Shown piece by piece: positions 38,869-47,483 of a stretch of 64,000 nucleotides of DNA. The position numbers were made by a program, and so were the translations under genes. The notes under the pieces are model-generated. The model made no database searches and had not been told where the DNA came from. It worked only from the letters and a program-made list of their open reading frames with translations. Numbering within the stretch: position 1 is the first letter of the stretch; the number at the start of each line of letters is the position of its first letter. The stretch is from Burkholderia catarinensis (GTDB lineage Bacteria > Pseudomonadota > Gammaproteobacteria > Burkholderiales > Burkholderiaceae), in the NCBI RefSeq assembly GCF_001883705.2, contig NZ_MDEQ02000003.1, positions 62,001 through 126,000 on the forward strand. Direction: 5' to 3'.

Positions 38869-41292
38869 ATGACAGCAGAATTTCCCGCTACATATATCGT
38901 TGGTACGGCGACAGGCCTGACCGCAAGAACGCTTCTCCAGGAATTGGTCGATTTGCCGATGAGTGTGAGGCGGTTCGGGGTGGTGGGTGACGGCGTGACC
39001 GATGATACGGCGGCACTCCAGGTAGCGCTCAATGCCGGGATTCCTCTCTATTTCCCACCTGGTATCTATCTGTACAGCAATACACTGACTGCAACCGCGT
39101 CAATTATTGGAGCCGGCTGGAATTCAATTCTTCAGTGCACGACGTCACAAGGCCAAAACGCATCGATATACTGGAACAACGCCAGCAATTTTAAAATTCA
39201 GAATTTGCAGTTCTTCTCGAAAAATGCGACGGGGTACTATGCCAACGAAAATGCCGGGCCGATCAACCTGGGGAAATGCAGCCTGTTCGAGATATCTGGA
39301 TGCAAAATCAACAATGCTGCGAGCCAGGCCATCATGATGCGTGCCTGCGTCAACGGGAAGATTTTTGGCAATACAGTGCTTAATGTCTGGCATGACGGCT
39401 TCCACGTTACCGGCGCAAGCGCGGACATTACGATCACAGGCAACGAAGTCATAAATGGTGGCGATGATGCGTTTGCTGTCATTGGGTATCAAACAGATTT
39501 CGCTCGTCCTCGTCGCATTATTATTGCAAACAACCGCGTTGATCAGACAAAATACGCTCGCGGCATTGCCATTGTTGGCGCCCAGGATATAACAGTTTCA
39601 GGAAACCAAATTTATAATTCTCAGTGTGCGGGAATTTATGTTGCCTCGGAATCATTTTATCAAACGTATGGTAACGACAACGTCAAAATAACCGACAACA
39701 TTCTGGATACGTGTGGCATATCGTCCGACATCGTCGCCCGTCCCAATCTTCCGAACGCCCCAAATTATTACGGGGCATTGCATTTAAGTACGGCAAATGG
39801 ATTCAACAATTCCCGCATTTCAATCACCAACAACACCATCAAGAATTCAGCAGGGAGCCCAATATTTTTAGGAGCATCCGGCGGCACCCACATTCAGGTC
39901 AACATTTCACAGAACGCGATAGTCAATGGCTGGGATCCGAATAACAAGAACGGGTTCCCGTTGACGACGATCAGTGCGACCTCGGCGTCTCGGACGCTGA
40001 ACTTCGCCAATACCCCTGGTGTTGCCGTCGGCATGACGGCCTGGTATTTCAACGGTTCAACAAGCGTACCGATCGGCACGGTCGTATCGGCAGACGTATC
40101 GACGGTAACGCTGAACCAGAATGCAACTGTACCGAGTGGCGGGACCGTGATTTTTTCCGGCATCGGCTTGTTCGGTGCGACGATCGCGACGACTGCCTCC
40201 GCCGCGAGTGGCGCCATATCGTTGACGTTCGCCACGACGGCCGGCGTGGCCTACAACGACAACTATGGTTTCGGGTCGCCCGGAGACGAAACGACCGGGG
40301 TGTCGGTCGGGCAGAGCGTCAGCGGTACCAACATCGCGGTCGGAACCTTCGTGACCGGCGTGGCGGCGAATTCGGTGACGCTCAGCAAGGCGACGATCGG
40401 CACCGTGGCGAGCGGTGCTTCCATCGTCTTTACCCCGATGGTCTGCATGACGTCTCAGACGATCACGACCTCGGCCGCATCGGCGGCGGGAACCAACACG
40501 CTGACGTTTGCGCCGTATCCGTCGGCACGCGGCTGTGCGGTGGGGCAAGGCGTATCCGGAACGAATATCCCGATCGGCACATACGTGACGTCGGTCTCCG
40601 GTAACGGAAATGGCCCGACCGTCACGTTGTCCAATAATTTCACCGGCAGCGGAATTGCGAACGGCGCTTCCATTACATTCACCGGAACAAGTTCATTGAG
40701 CACTTCCACCGGAATCAGCCTATCTGCCACTAGTGACTGTATCGTTTCGAATAATCAACTATCCGGCATCGCGAAGGACGGGATTTATTTGGACGGCTCC
40801 TGCTCAAATTTCACGGAGATCAGTGGCAATATTGGAGAAAACATCGGTTGTTGCAACGGATTTGCCTGTCTTATCACGATCGCAACACTCGTGGCAGGAG
40901 CGTCTCTAAAATTGCGAGGAAATTATATGGCTCAACCGGTCAATTATCCTCGAGCAGTCGGTAATTTTATTTATTCTGCCTCCTGGAACAATACGTCGTG
41001 GAGTGAAGACAATTTCGCCCAAAACGGGTTTGTCGGCCCCTATGTCCAGATGGCTCCCGTTGTGGAGACGGTCGGTGCTTCACCATGGACGTTTGCGAAT
41101 AACAACGTGAGCGCGGTCAGCATGTCGATCGCTGGTGGCGCCGTATCGTCAATCAGTGTTTCCCGAAACGGACAAGCATCCTATGCGACCGGGTTGACGA
41201 ACGGCATGGTCGATCTCAAGCCGGGCGACGCCATGACGGTTACCTATAGCGCCGCTCCTACAGTCACGATGATTCCGAGATTGGGTCAATAA
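38869..41292 (+). CDS. Parallel beta-helix protein, pectate-lyase-3/tailspike-like
   Basis: An 807-residue protein. The N-terminus has MSVRRFGVVGDGVTDDTAALQVALNAG (about 31-57), the pectate-lyase-3 entry motif also found in phage tailspikes and polysaccharide lyases. A right-handed beta-helix follows with many N-N/G-N turns, including ITGNEVINGGDDAFAVIGYQ. A GC-rich insert of three related repeats (residues ~365-606) splits the helix, which resumes with CIVSNNQLSGIAKDGIYLDGS. No signal peptide is seen. The DNA is clearly AT-richer than its neighbours apart from the insert, suggesting acquisition. It may cleave or modify the locus's polysaccharide; a secreted structural role is possible. Confidence 0.8.
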   Translation: MTAEFPATYIVGTATGLTARTLLQELVDLPMSVRRFGVVGDGVTDDTAALQVALNAGIPLYFPPGIYLYSNTLTATASIIGAGWNSILQCTTSQGQNASIYWNNASNFKIQNLQFFSKNATGYYANENAGPINLGKCSLFEISGCKINNAASQAIMMRACVNGKIFGNTVLNVWHDGFHVTGASADITITGNEVINGGDDAFAVIGYQTDFARPRRIIIANNRVDQTKYARGIAIVGAQDITVSGNQIYNSQCAGIYVASESFYQTYGNDNVKITDNILDTCGISSDIVARPNLPNAPNYYGALHLSTANGFNNSRISITNNTIKNSAGSPIFLGASGGTHIQVNISQNAIVNGWDPNNKNGFPLTTISATSASRTLNFANTPGVAVGMTAWYFNGSTSVPIGTVVSADVSTVTLNQNATVPSGGTVIFSGIGLFGATIATTASAASGAISLTFATTAGVAYNDNYGFGSPGDETTGVSVGQSVSGTNIAVGTFVTGVAANSVTLSKATIGTVASGASIVFTPMVCMTSQTITTSAASAAGTNTLTFAPYPSARGCAVGQGVSGTNIPIGTYVTSVSGNGNGPTVTLSNNFTGSGIANGASITFTGTSSLSTSTGISLSATSDCIVSNNQLSGIAKDGIYLDGSCSNFTEISGNIGENIGCCNGFACLITIATLVAGASLKLRGNYMAQPVNYPRAVGNFIYSASWNNTSWSEDNFAQNGFVGPYVQMAPVVETVGASPWTFANNNVSAVSMSIAGGAVSSISVSRNGQASYATGLTNGMVDLKPGDAMTVTYSAAPTVTMIPRLGQ
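39963..40686 (+). repeat. Three divergent in-frame repeats within the beta-helix protein
   Basis: Copies begin near 39963, 40177 and 40456 and encode about 65-87 residues each. The shared pattern is a T/S/A-rich strand, L-T/N-F-A, then GVxVGxxVSGTNIxxGTxV, xVTLS and GASIxFT. This is the kind of repeat seen in large adhesins and phage fibres. The segment is visibly GC-richer than the flanking gene. Confidence 0.7.
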
Positions 41293-41744
41293 ACGCGGAT
41301 CAGGAGTTCGACGAGCCGGTGAGCAAGTAATTCAATGCAGAGTCGCCGGCTCTTCAGCCCGTCTTCAGCGGGTCTGTATACACGCGTTGAGCTGCTTTCA
41401 TTGGTACGGAAGCGCTATCGCTCGCCAGCGTAACGGCGGGAATGGGAAAACGGATCGACATCGCCGCGACAAACGCGAATGGCGTCGCAATGTTGATTGT
41501 ATCCACGACGATTGCGGTGCTCATCGGCGCAGCTGCATCGCGCGTGAAAATAACGGCCATCGTTCCAGATCGCGCGTGTGCGGCGGAGCAAGCAGTGCCT
41601 GTGCGCAGGCGTTCGGAGCGGGGCAGGCGTTGATGCTGGCGAAGTGAAGCGCGCCCGCATGATGCGGCTCGTTACATGCGCATCGACCGACCGCGGCGCG
41701 ATCGGATTCGGGCCACCCGAGAAAGAGGCCGGGCGGCCCGTCCG
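41293..41744. other. Intergenic region between convergent beta-helix and flippase genes
   Basis: A 452-bp gap. Short open frames here lack the expected bias. It contains the right copy of the 45-bp direct repeat (41553-41597). No clear terminator was found. Confidence 0.4.
41553..41597 (+). repeat. Direct repeat flanking the beta-helix gene, right copy
   Basis: Matches 38466-38510 at about 36 of 45 positions in the same orientation. Similarity fades on both sides. Confidence 0.6.
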
Positions 41745-43004
41745 CTAGCCACGCCGCGCGACAGGGCTGCCGGGCAGTGGAATGCCGGCGCGATACACGA
41801 CAGTCGCGAGCGCGGCGGCGACCGCGGCCTCCGCGAGCAGCACGGCGGCCGCGGCACCCAGTTCGGCGAAGTACTTTGCGAGTACCGGAACCAGCACGAT
41901 GTTGAGGACCCCGGACGACATCAGAATCCGCGTGAATGCGGACTTCATCCCGAGCGGCAGCATGGTTTGCACGCCGAACAGGTCGGTCATGCCGGCCATG
42001 AACGGAATGAACGCCATCCAGCGCAGCACGTGGACCGTCGGCTCGTACGACGGGCCGTACAGGAGGCGCACGGCGAGCGGCGCGCCGAAGAAAATCGCGA
42101 ACGAGATGCCGAGCACCATCACGACCTGCACGACGAACAGCTTGCGCAGGAACGAAAATGCATCGTTGCGCGCGTGCCGCATCAGGTAGCTGATGCGCGG
42201 GTAGGTGGCCGCTTTCAGCGGCTGGAGCATGCTGAGCGCCGCGCGGATCAACTTGTCGCCGGCAGCGAAGTAGCCGGCCGCGACGTTACCCGACACGAAG
42301 CCGAGCAGCACGGTGTTGGTCGACGCGTAAAACGCGATCGACGTCGATGCGAGAAACACCTGCCAGCCGCCCTTCAGCGATTCGGCGATGTCGGCGAAAC
42401 CCACGCGAACGAAGTCGATCTCGTGCTGGGCATACAGGTAGACGGCCAGCACGACCGCGGACAGCGTCGGGACGGCGGCGTTGACGATCATCGCCCGGTC
42501 GATGTCCGCCGAGCTGTGCACGAGCGCGAACATCGCGGGTAGGCTCAGGATGCGGCCGATGAACAGGATCACGCTGAGCGCGCGCAATTTCTCCATGCCC
42601 TGGAAATACCAGCCCGGCGTGAACGCCACGCCGGCCACCATCCCGAAGCCGATCAGCAGCAGGTGGCGGTCTTCGCCGAAGCGCCCGACCAGAAAGGTCA
42701 ATGCGACCAGCACGATGAAACAGATCGCCGCGATGCCGATCTGCGCGTACAGCGTCGCCCAGAATATGCGGGAGCGTTCGGTGCGGTCGTCGCGTGCGAG
42801 CGCGATGCGCGGCGTGGCGGTCAGGTCGAAGCTGTAGCTCGTGCAGTTGGTGAGATACGCGATGACTGCGAGCGAGAACGCGAGCTGCCCGTAGCCTTCC
42901 GGGCCCAGCGCGTGCGTGAGCAACGGTGCGATCAGCAGCGGCACCGCATACATCGAAATCTGAAGCGTCAGCAACAGCAGGAAGTTCTTCTTGAGGTTTG
43001 ACAT
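41745..43004 (-). CDS. Polysaccharide flippase (Wzx-like, MOP superfamily)
   Basis: A 419-residue inner-membrane protein with about 12 helices. The start MSNLKKNFLLLLTLQISMYAVPLLIAPLLTHALGPEGYGQLAF is typical of the RfbX/Wzx polysaccharide transporters, and FTPGWYFQGMEKL is a family landmark. It flips undecaprenyl-linked repeat units to the periplasm for the Wzy polymerase. The start at 43004 is consistent with a conserved upstream block shared with the 55658-56830 gene. It is transcribed alone, divergent from the double-hydrolase gene. Confidence 0.9.
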   Translation of the reverse strand: MSNLKKNFLLLLTLQISMYAVPLLIAPLLTHALGPEGYGQLAFSLAVIAYLTNCTSYSFDLTATPRIALARDDRTERSRIFWATLYAQIGIAAICFIVLVALTFLVGRFGEDRHLLLIGFGMVAGVAFTPGWYFQGMEKLRALSVILFIGRILSLPAMFALVHSSADIDRAMIVNAAVPTLSAVVLAVYLYAQHEIDFVRVGFADIAESLKGGWQVFLASTSIAFYASTNTVLLGFVSGNVAAGYFAAGDKLIRAALSMLQPLKAATYPRISYLMRHARNDAFSFLRKLFVVQVVMVLGISFAIFFGAPLAVRLLYGPSYEPTVHVLRWMAFIPFMAGMTDLFGVQTMLPLGMKSAFTRILMSSGVLNIVLVPVLAKYFAELGAAAAVLLAEAAVAAALATVVYRAGIPLPGSPVARRG

Positions 43005-43332
43005 TCGCTCGGTCGGCGCCGTGGGTGTCGCAGGGCGGCGGATTGCAGACCACCGTGCGCTCGCGCGGCCGGTCGGCGTTGACCCGGCTGCGTGGGTTAG
43101 CGACCCGCTCCGGCGGGCGCCGGTTCCGTCCGGCGATGACGGCGCGGCCACATCGTATGACGGCCATGATACGGGCCACGAGAGGCGCCTGTGTTCGCGA
43201 GCCTACCGTTCGGGGATTCCGTGCGCGCGCGCGGCGCGAATCGCGGCTACGAGCGCCTCGCTGTATCGCCGCAGTGAAGAATGCATTTGTAAGCTGCCGC
43301 ACCGAAGGCCGATCGACCCGAATGATCTAATC
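43002..43332. promoter_or_regulatory. Conserved divergent promoter block, copy A
   Basis: Within the 622-bp gap between the flippase and hydrolase genes lie three blocks shared with copy B: a 30-bp core at 43145-43174 (27/30 identical, with CGTAT-N10-ATACG inverted repeat and GGCCA), a 27-bp block at 43193-43219 (25/27) and GAATGATCTAATC at 43320-43332 (13/13). The spacings (48 and 127 bp) are the same in both copies. A weaker match reaches the flippase start codon. The rest of the gap, 43333-43626, shows no gene; GAGGAG before 43627 is the hydrolase ribosome-binding site. Confidence 0.7.
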
Positions 43333-43626
43333 GGACGCACTGTTTTCGTTCATGGCGAATGCATCCGGCGCAACGCGCCGTCGCGGCAACGCGGCGGATT
43401 CCGCGGAGCGGGCCGGCACGGGCGATCGCTCGAGGCCGTCCCCGGCGCAGGAGCCGGACAACGCATGGAGCAGGGCGAGCGGGCCGCGCAGGGGCGCGGT
43501 GGATGTCCGCTGCCGGGCGATCGCGCGTTCGTCGAGCCGTCGCATGGTCGTGGAGTCGCTTACTCCTGTGGAGCCGCCGGAACGCGTGTCCGTGTCCGAT
43601 AACAATACCGATCCGAGGAGTACCGA

Positions 43627-45477
43627 TTGAAGCCGATAACGTTCGGCAGCTGCGTGGGGTGGCTGCACGAAGGACAGACGAAACAAGGCGTGATCCTGTG
43701 CGAATCGTTGGGCCACGAGGCTTCGTGGACGCACAAGCTCATGCGGGCAATCGCGGAGCGTCTGGCTCGCGAAGGCGTCGCGGTGTTGCGATTCAGCTAT
43801 CCGGGTACCGGCGATTCAGCGGGCGACGACCGCGACGCCGGCCGGCATGCCGCCAGCATCGCCAGTATTCACGACGCGATCGACCTGCTGCGCGACGAGG
43901 TCGGCGTGACCGATCTCACGCTCGTCGGGATCCGCGCGGGCGCGCTGTTCGCGCTGCTGGCCGCCGCGAGCATGAGCCCGTCGCCGCGCGTCGATGCGCT
44001 GGTCGCGCTGGCGCCGGTCGTGCGCGGCCGAGCGTACCTGCGCGAGCTGTCGTTCATGCATCGCCAGTGGCTCGACACCACGTCGCCGGCGATCCGCCTC
44101 GCGCATCGCGACGAACCGTGCATGAACGTGCTCGGGCACCGCTTTCCCGCCGATTTCGTCGATGCGCTGAAGGCGGTCGATCTATGCGACATCGTGCACG
44201 ATGCGCCGACGCTGCCCGGCGCGATGCTGCTGATCCAGCCCGACCAGGGCGACGGGCCGGCGTTGCGAGACGCGTTGCTCGCACGCGGCGTGGAGGTGGC
44301 GAGCGAACCGTTCCACGAATGGGCGACGACGATGCTGGATGGCACGCGCTCGCGCCTGCCGCTGGCCGCGATCGACACGCTCGTGAACTGGATCGCCGAA
44401 CGCGCGCCGCGTATGCCGGTTGTCGCTGAAACTCACTTGCGAGCGGACCCGGTGTGGAGTGGCGAGTTGGCCGTCGCGCTCGACATGAACGACATGACCG
44501 AGCAGTTCGTCGCGGTCGGTCCGGACCGGCTGGTCGGCGTGCTTTGCCGTCCCGCCGAGACGCGGCCGGAGAATCCGGCCGGCCCGGCGGTCGTGATCGC
44601 AAACACGTCGACGAATCCGCGCAGCGGCGAAGGGCGCTTCAGCGTGCGGCTTGCCCGCGCGCTCGCGCGCGTCGGCGTGACGACCCTGCGGATCGACGTG
44701 AATGGTGTCGGCGACAGCGGACCCAATGCGCTGGACGACCAATCGGGCGTCGTGTATTCGGCGCAGTCGATCGACGACGTGGCGGCCGCTGCGGACTGGC
44801 TTCGCGCGCTCGGTCACCTGGAGGTGGTCGCCGCCGGCATCTGTTCCGGCGCGTACGCGGCGTTGCATGCGGCGGTGAAGACGCCGTCGCTCGGCGGCGT
44901 GATCGCGATCAATCTCGCGCGTTTCGTGTGGCCGTCCGGCCTCACGCTCGAGGCGGTGCAGAAGCAGCGGAACAACTCGGTGCGCGGCTACTGGCTGTCG
45001 GTGCGCGACTGGCAGAAGTGGAGGCGGCTCGTGCGGGAACGGCGCGACCTGCGGCCGATCGTGAGCGCGGTGGCCGCGAATGCCGTCGCGCGTATCAGCG
45101 TGCCCGTGAAGGGGATTGCCGCGCGCGTCGGCTGGAAGCCGCGCATCGACACGCCGCGCGGCGTGATGCGTGAGCTCGAGCAGCGCAACGTGTGGACGAC
45201 GCTGGTGTACGGCGCCCTCGACCCCGGTATCGACGATGTCCGGCGTCACTTCGGCGCGATCGAGCATGCGTTCCAGCGGTCGCGCCACGTTCGCCTGCAC
45301 CTGAAATCAGAGATCGACCACGCCGTGTACGGCGCGGTGGGCACGGACATCGTGATCGACCTGTGCATGCAGGCGCTGGGCCGTGAGACGGGCCGGCCGG
45401 TCGCGCGCGTTGCCGATCCGGCCGCGCCCGAGGCGGCGGGGCGGTCGTACGCGAAGATGTCGGTCGGCGGGCCGTGA
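43627..45477 (+). CDS. Tandem alpha/beta-hydrolase protein of the exopolysaccharide locus
   Basis: A 616-residue protein with two hydrolase-fold domains. Domain 1 (about 1-270) has HEASWTHKLMRAIAERLAREGVAVLRFSYPGTGDSAGD and an elbow LVGIRAGALFA in which Arg stands where Ser is expected. Domain 2 (about 290-600) has LRIDVNGVGDSG and an elbow AAGICSGAYAA with Cys at the nucleophile position, and ends with EIDHAVYG, a candidate catalytic histidine. This resembles exosortase/EPS-associated hydrolases. It begins with TTG, supported by GAGGAG at good spacing and the absence of a nearby ATG. A role in releasing or editing the polymer is inferred. Confidence 0.78.
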   Translation: MKPITFGSCVGWLHEGQTKQGVILCESLGHEASWTHKLMRAIAERLAREGVAVLRFSYPGTGDSAGDDRDAGRHAASIASIHDAIDLLRDEVGVTDLTLVGIRAGALFALLAAASMSPSPRVDALVALAPVVRGRAYLRELSFMHRQWLDTTSPAIRLAHRDEPCMNVLGHRFPADFVDALKAVDLCDIVHDAPTLPGAMLLIQPDQGDGPALRDALLARGVEVASEPFHEWATTMLDGTRSRLPLAAIDTLVNWIAERAPRMPVVAETHLRADPVWSGELAVALDMNDMTEQFVAVGPDRLVGVLCRPAETRPENPAGPAVVIANTSTNPRSGEGRFSVRLARALARVGVTTLRIDVNGVGDSGPNALDDQSGVVYSAQSIDDVAAAADWLRALGHLEVVAAGICSGAYAALHAAVKTPSLGGVIAINLARFVWPSGLTLEAVQKQRNNSVRGYWLSVRDWQKWRRLVRERRDLRPIVSAVAANAVARISVPVKGIAARVGWKPRIDTPRGVMRELEQRNVWTTLVYGALDPGIDDVRRHFGAIEHAFQRSRHVRLHLKSEIDHAVYGAVGTDIVIDLCMQALGRETGRPVARVADPAAPEAAGRSYAKMSVGGP

Positions 45478-45638
45478 CGCTTCGAGCGGCACGCTTGCCG
45501 GTGCTTCGGGGTGCGATCCCCGTTTCGTACGAAGATCGGCGTTTGGTGGGGTCGCTCACAGACGCATCGGCCGGCGTGGTGTCCAATCCTGTATCGGCAC
45601 ATGCGCGGTCATGCCGCGGCATGACCGGTCGCGATGCG

Positions 45639-46049
45639 TCAGTCCGGATCGCCCGGCTGTGCGTAGGGCGATTTCGCGTAAGGCGACATGTACAGCGTAT
45701 CGCTGCTCCATACGTCGTTGGCGGGGGCGCTGGCTGCCTGAGGGCGGTGTGGCCGCTCCGGCACGATTGGTCGGCTCAGTTTGCTTTGAGCGCGCGATTC
45801 GGGTGGTGTGGCGGCGGGAAGCGTGAAGGCGGAAGTCGCAACCTCGGACGCGGCTGCGGCGGGTTCCGCCGCAGCGCTCTTCGCAGTGGTTTGCGCCGAA
45901 CGTTGCTGCGGCACCGGCGCGAGCAGCGTCGACGACGCGAAAACCGGCGCGTCGGCCAGCGCGGCAGGCGGCGTCTGCGCACCGGCGGTGCAGGCAAGGC
46001 TGGCCGACACGATGCAGAGGAGCGACGAAAGCGACGAAGTGCAGTTCAT
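45639..46049 (-). CDS. Small secreted Ala/Pro-rich protein of unknown function
   Basis: A 136-residue protein with a signal peptide (SLSSLLCIVSASLACTAGA, cleavage before QTPP). The mature part is rich in Ala, Pro, Ser and Thr, lacks recognisable domains and ends SPYAKSPYAQPGDPD with a repeated SPYA unit. Third codon positions carry the expected GC bias. It is antisense in orientation to the flanking export genes and divergent from the Wza-like gene, so it may share that promoter region. No family recognised. Confidence 0.6.
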   Translation of the reverse strand: MNCTSSLSSLLCIVSASLACTAGAQTPPAALADAPVFASSTLLAPVPQQRSAQTTAKSAAAEPAAAASEVATSAFTLPAATPPESRAQSKLSRPIVPERPHRPQAASAPANDVWSSDTLYMSPYAKSPYAQPGDPD

Positions 46050-46176
46050 GACGAATCGTACGGAGTGACGTGCGGTGAAGAGGGAGGCGCGGCATCGCAA
46101 TGCGAGCCGCGCTGGTAAGCGTAACGCCGGAGTCTGCCGTGTTCGGCGGGTTACCGCACAGTTTCGGAAGGACACC

Positions 46177-47409
46177 ATGTCAATCACCACGCAAAAGGAA
46201 TCGACGTTCGGGACGTTGCGGCGGCGTACGGCCGGCGCCCGTCGCGCACCGTGGCTGTCGCACATGGCGATCGTCGCGGCCGCGTGCGCGCTGAGTGCGT
46301 GCGTGCTGTCGCCGGGCATGACGTACCGGGGGCCGGTCGAACGCGATGCGAATGCGAATGCGCGAGTGAGCGACGATGCGTCGGGTTCAGGCAGTATCGA
46401 CGGCGTGCAGAACGTGTCGAGCGAGGATTTGATCGAAATCACGCCGGCGTTCGTCGCGCAGCAGCACGCGGCGCGACCGGCCAATGTCGATGCCGAGATC
46501 CGGCAATTGTTCGGCAAGCCGAAGCCCTATGCGATCGGCCCCGGCGACGTGCTCAGCATCGTCGTGTGGGACCACCCCGAATTGAACCTGCCCACGACGC
46601 AGACGACGGGCGGGGGCGACGGCGTCGCCGCCAGCTCGGTCGCGACCGGCTACACGGTCGACGCAAGTGGCAACGTGCAGTTCGCATACGCCGGCCTCGT
46701 GCATGTGGCCGGGCTGACCGAGGCGCAGGCGCGCGCGCTGCTGACGAAACGGCTCGGCGAATACGTGCGAAAGCCGCAGATCGCGCTGCGCGTGCAGACT
46801 TACCGGAGCAAGCGCGTCTATCTCGACGGCGAAGTGCGCACGCCGGGTTTGCAGATCGTCAACGACATGCCGATGACGTTGCCCGAGGCGATCGACCGCG
46901 CGGGCGGCTTCACCGCGACGGCTGACCGCTCGCAGGTATCGGTGACGCGCGGCGACAAGACCGTGAACGTGAGCCTGCCGGCGATGATCGCCGCGGGCGT
47001 GAATCCGTCGAACATCCTGCTGCGCGACGGCGACCTCGTGCGCGTGCGCGCGGCGAGCGACGCGAAGGTGTTCGTGCTCGGCGAGGTGTCGCGTCCGGCG
47101 ACGCTGACGCTGACCGACGGCCGGATGAGTCTCGGCGAAGCGCTCGGCGATACCGGCGGCGTGAGCCAGTACACGTCGGACGCGCGGCAGGTTTTCGTCG
47201 TGCGTCGCGGCCCGGGCAATCGCCCGCAGGTGTACCACCTCGACGGCAGTTCGCCCGCGTCGTTTGCGTTGGCCGACCAGTTCCCGCTCGAGCGACGCGA
47301 CGTCGTGTTCGTCGATGCGTCGTCGCTGGTGCGCTGGAGCCGCGTTGTCAACCTGCTGATTCCGTCGGCCGCGCAGGGCGCGCTGACGGCCAAGGCGGTT
47401 TCGCCGTGA
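46177..47409 (+). CDS. Polysaccharide export outer-membrane lipoprotein (Wza-like)
   Basis: A 410-residue secretin-like export protein. A lipobox ALSACVLS puts the lipidated cysteine near residue 42. The Poly_export domain begins at YAIGPGDVLSIVVWDHPELNLP, and SLBB-type modules follow (KRVYLDGEVRTPGLQIVNDMPMTLPEAIDRAGGF; KVFVLGEVSRPATLTL). GGAAGGACACC precedes the ATG. It forms the outer-membrane channel that works with the Wzc-like kinase 75 bp downstream. Confidence 0.93.
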   Translation: MSITTQKESTFGTLRRRTAGARRAPWLSHMAIVAAACALSACVLSPGMTYRGPVERDANANARVSDDASGSGSIDGVQNVSSEDLIEITPAFVAQQHAARPANVDAEIRQLFGKPKPYAIGPGDVLSIVVWDHPELNLPTTQTTGGGDGVAASSVATGYTVDASGNVQFAYAGLVHVAGLTEAQARALLTKRLGEYVRKPQIALRVQTYRSKRVYLDGEVRTPGLQIVNDMPMTLPEAIDRAGGFTATADRSQVSVTRGDKTVNVSLPAMIAAGVNPSNILLRDGDLVRVRAASDAKVFVLGEVSRPATLTLTDGRMSLGEALGDTGGVSQYTSDARQVFVVRRGPGNRPQVYHLDGSSPASFALADQFPLERRDVVFVDASSLVRWSRVVNLLIPSAAQGALTAKAVSP

Positions 47410-47483
47410 TCCCCGTGCCCCCCGTGATCTTTGTGACCTACTTCGTAATCGCGACCGTGCGTCGCGCCATACGGGACTGATGC

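Noticed and set aside
38869..41292. Prophage remnant, because the beta-helix protein resembles tailspikes
   Set aside because: No integrase, attachment site or other phage structural gene is nearby, and a second related beta-helix protein belongs to the EPS locus.
41354..41560. 68-residue minus-strand ORF between the beta-helix and flippase genes
   Set aside because: No ribosome-binding site, weak codon bias, and it overlaps the 45-bp repeat; not convincing as a gene.
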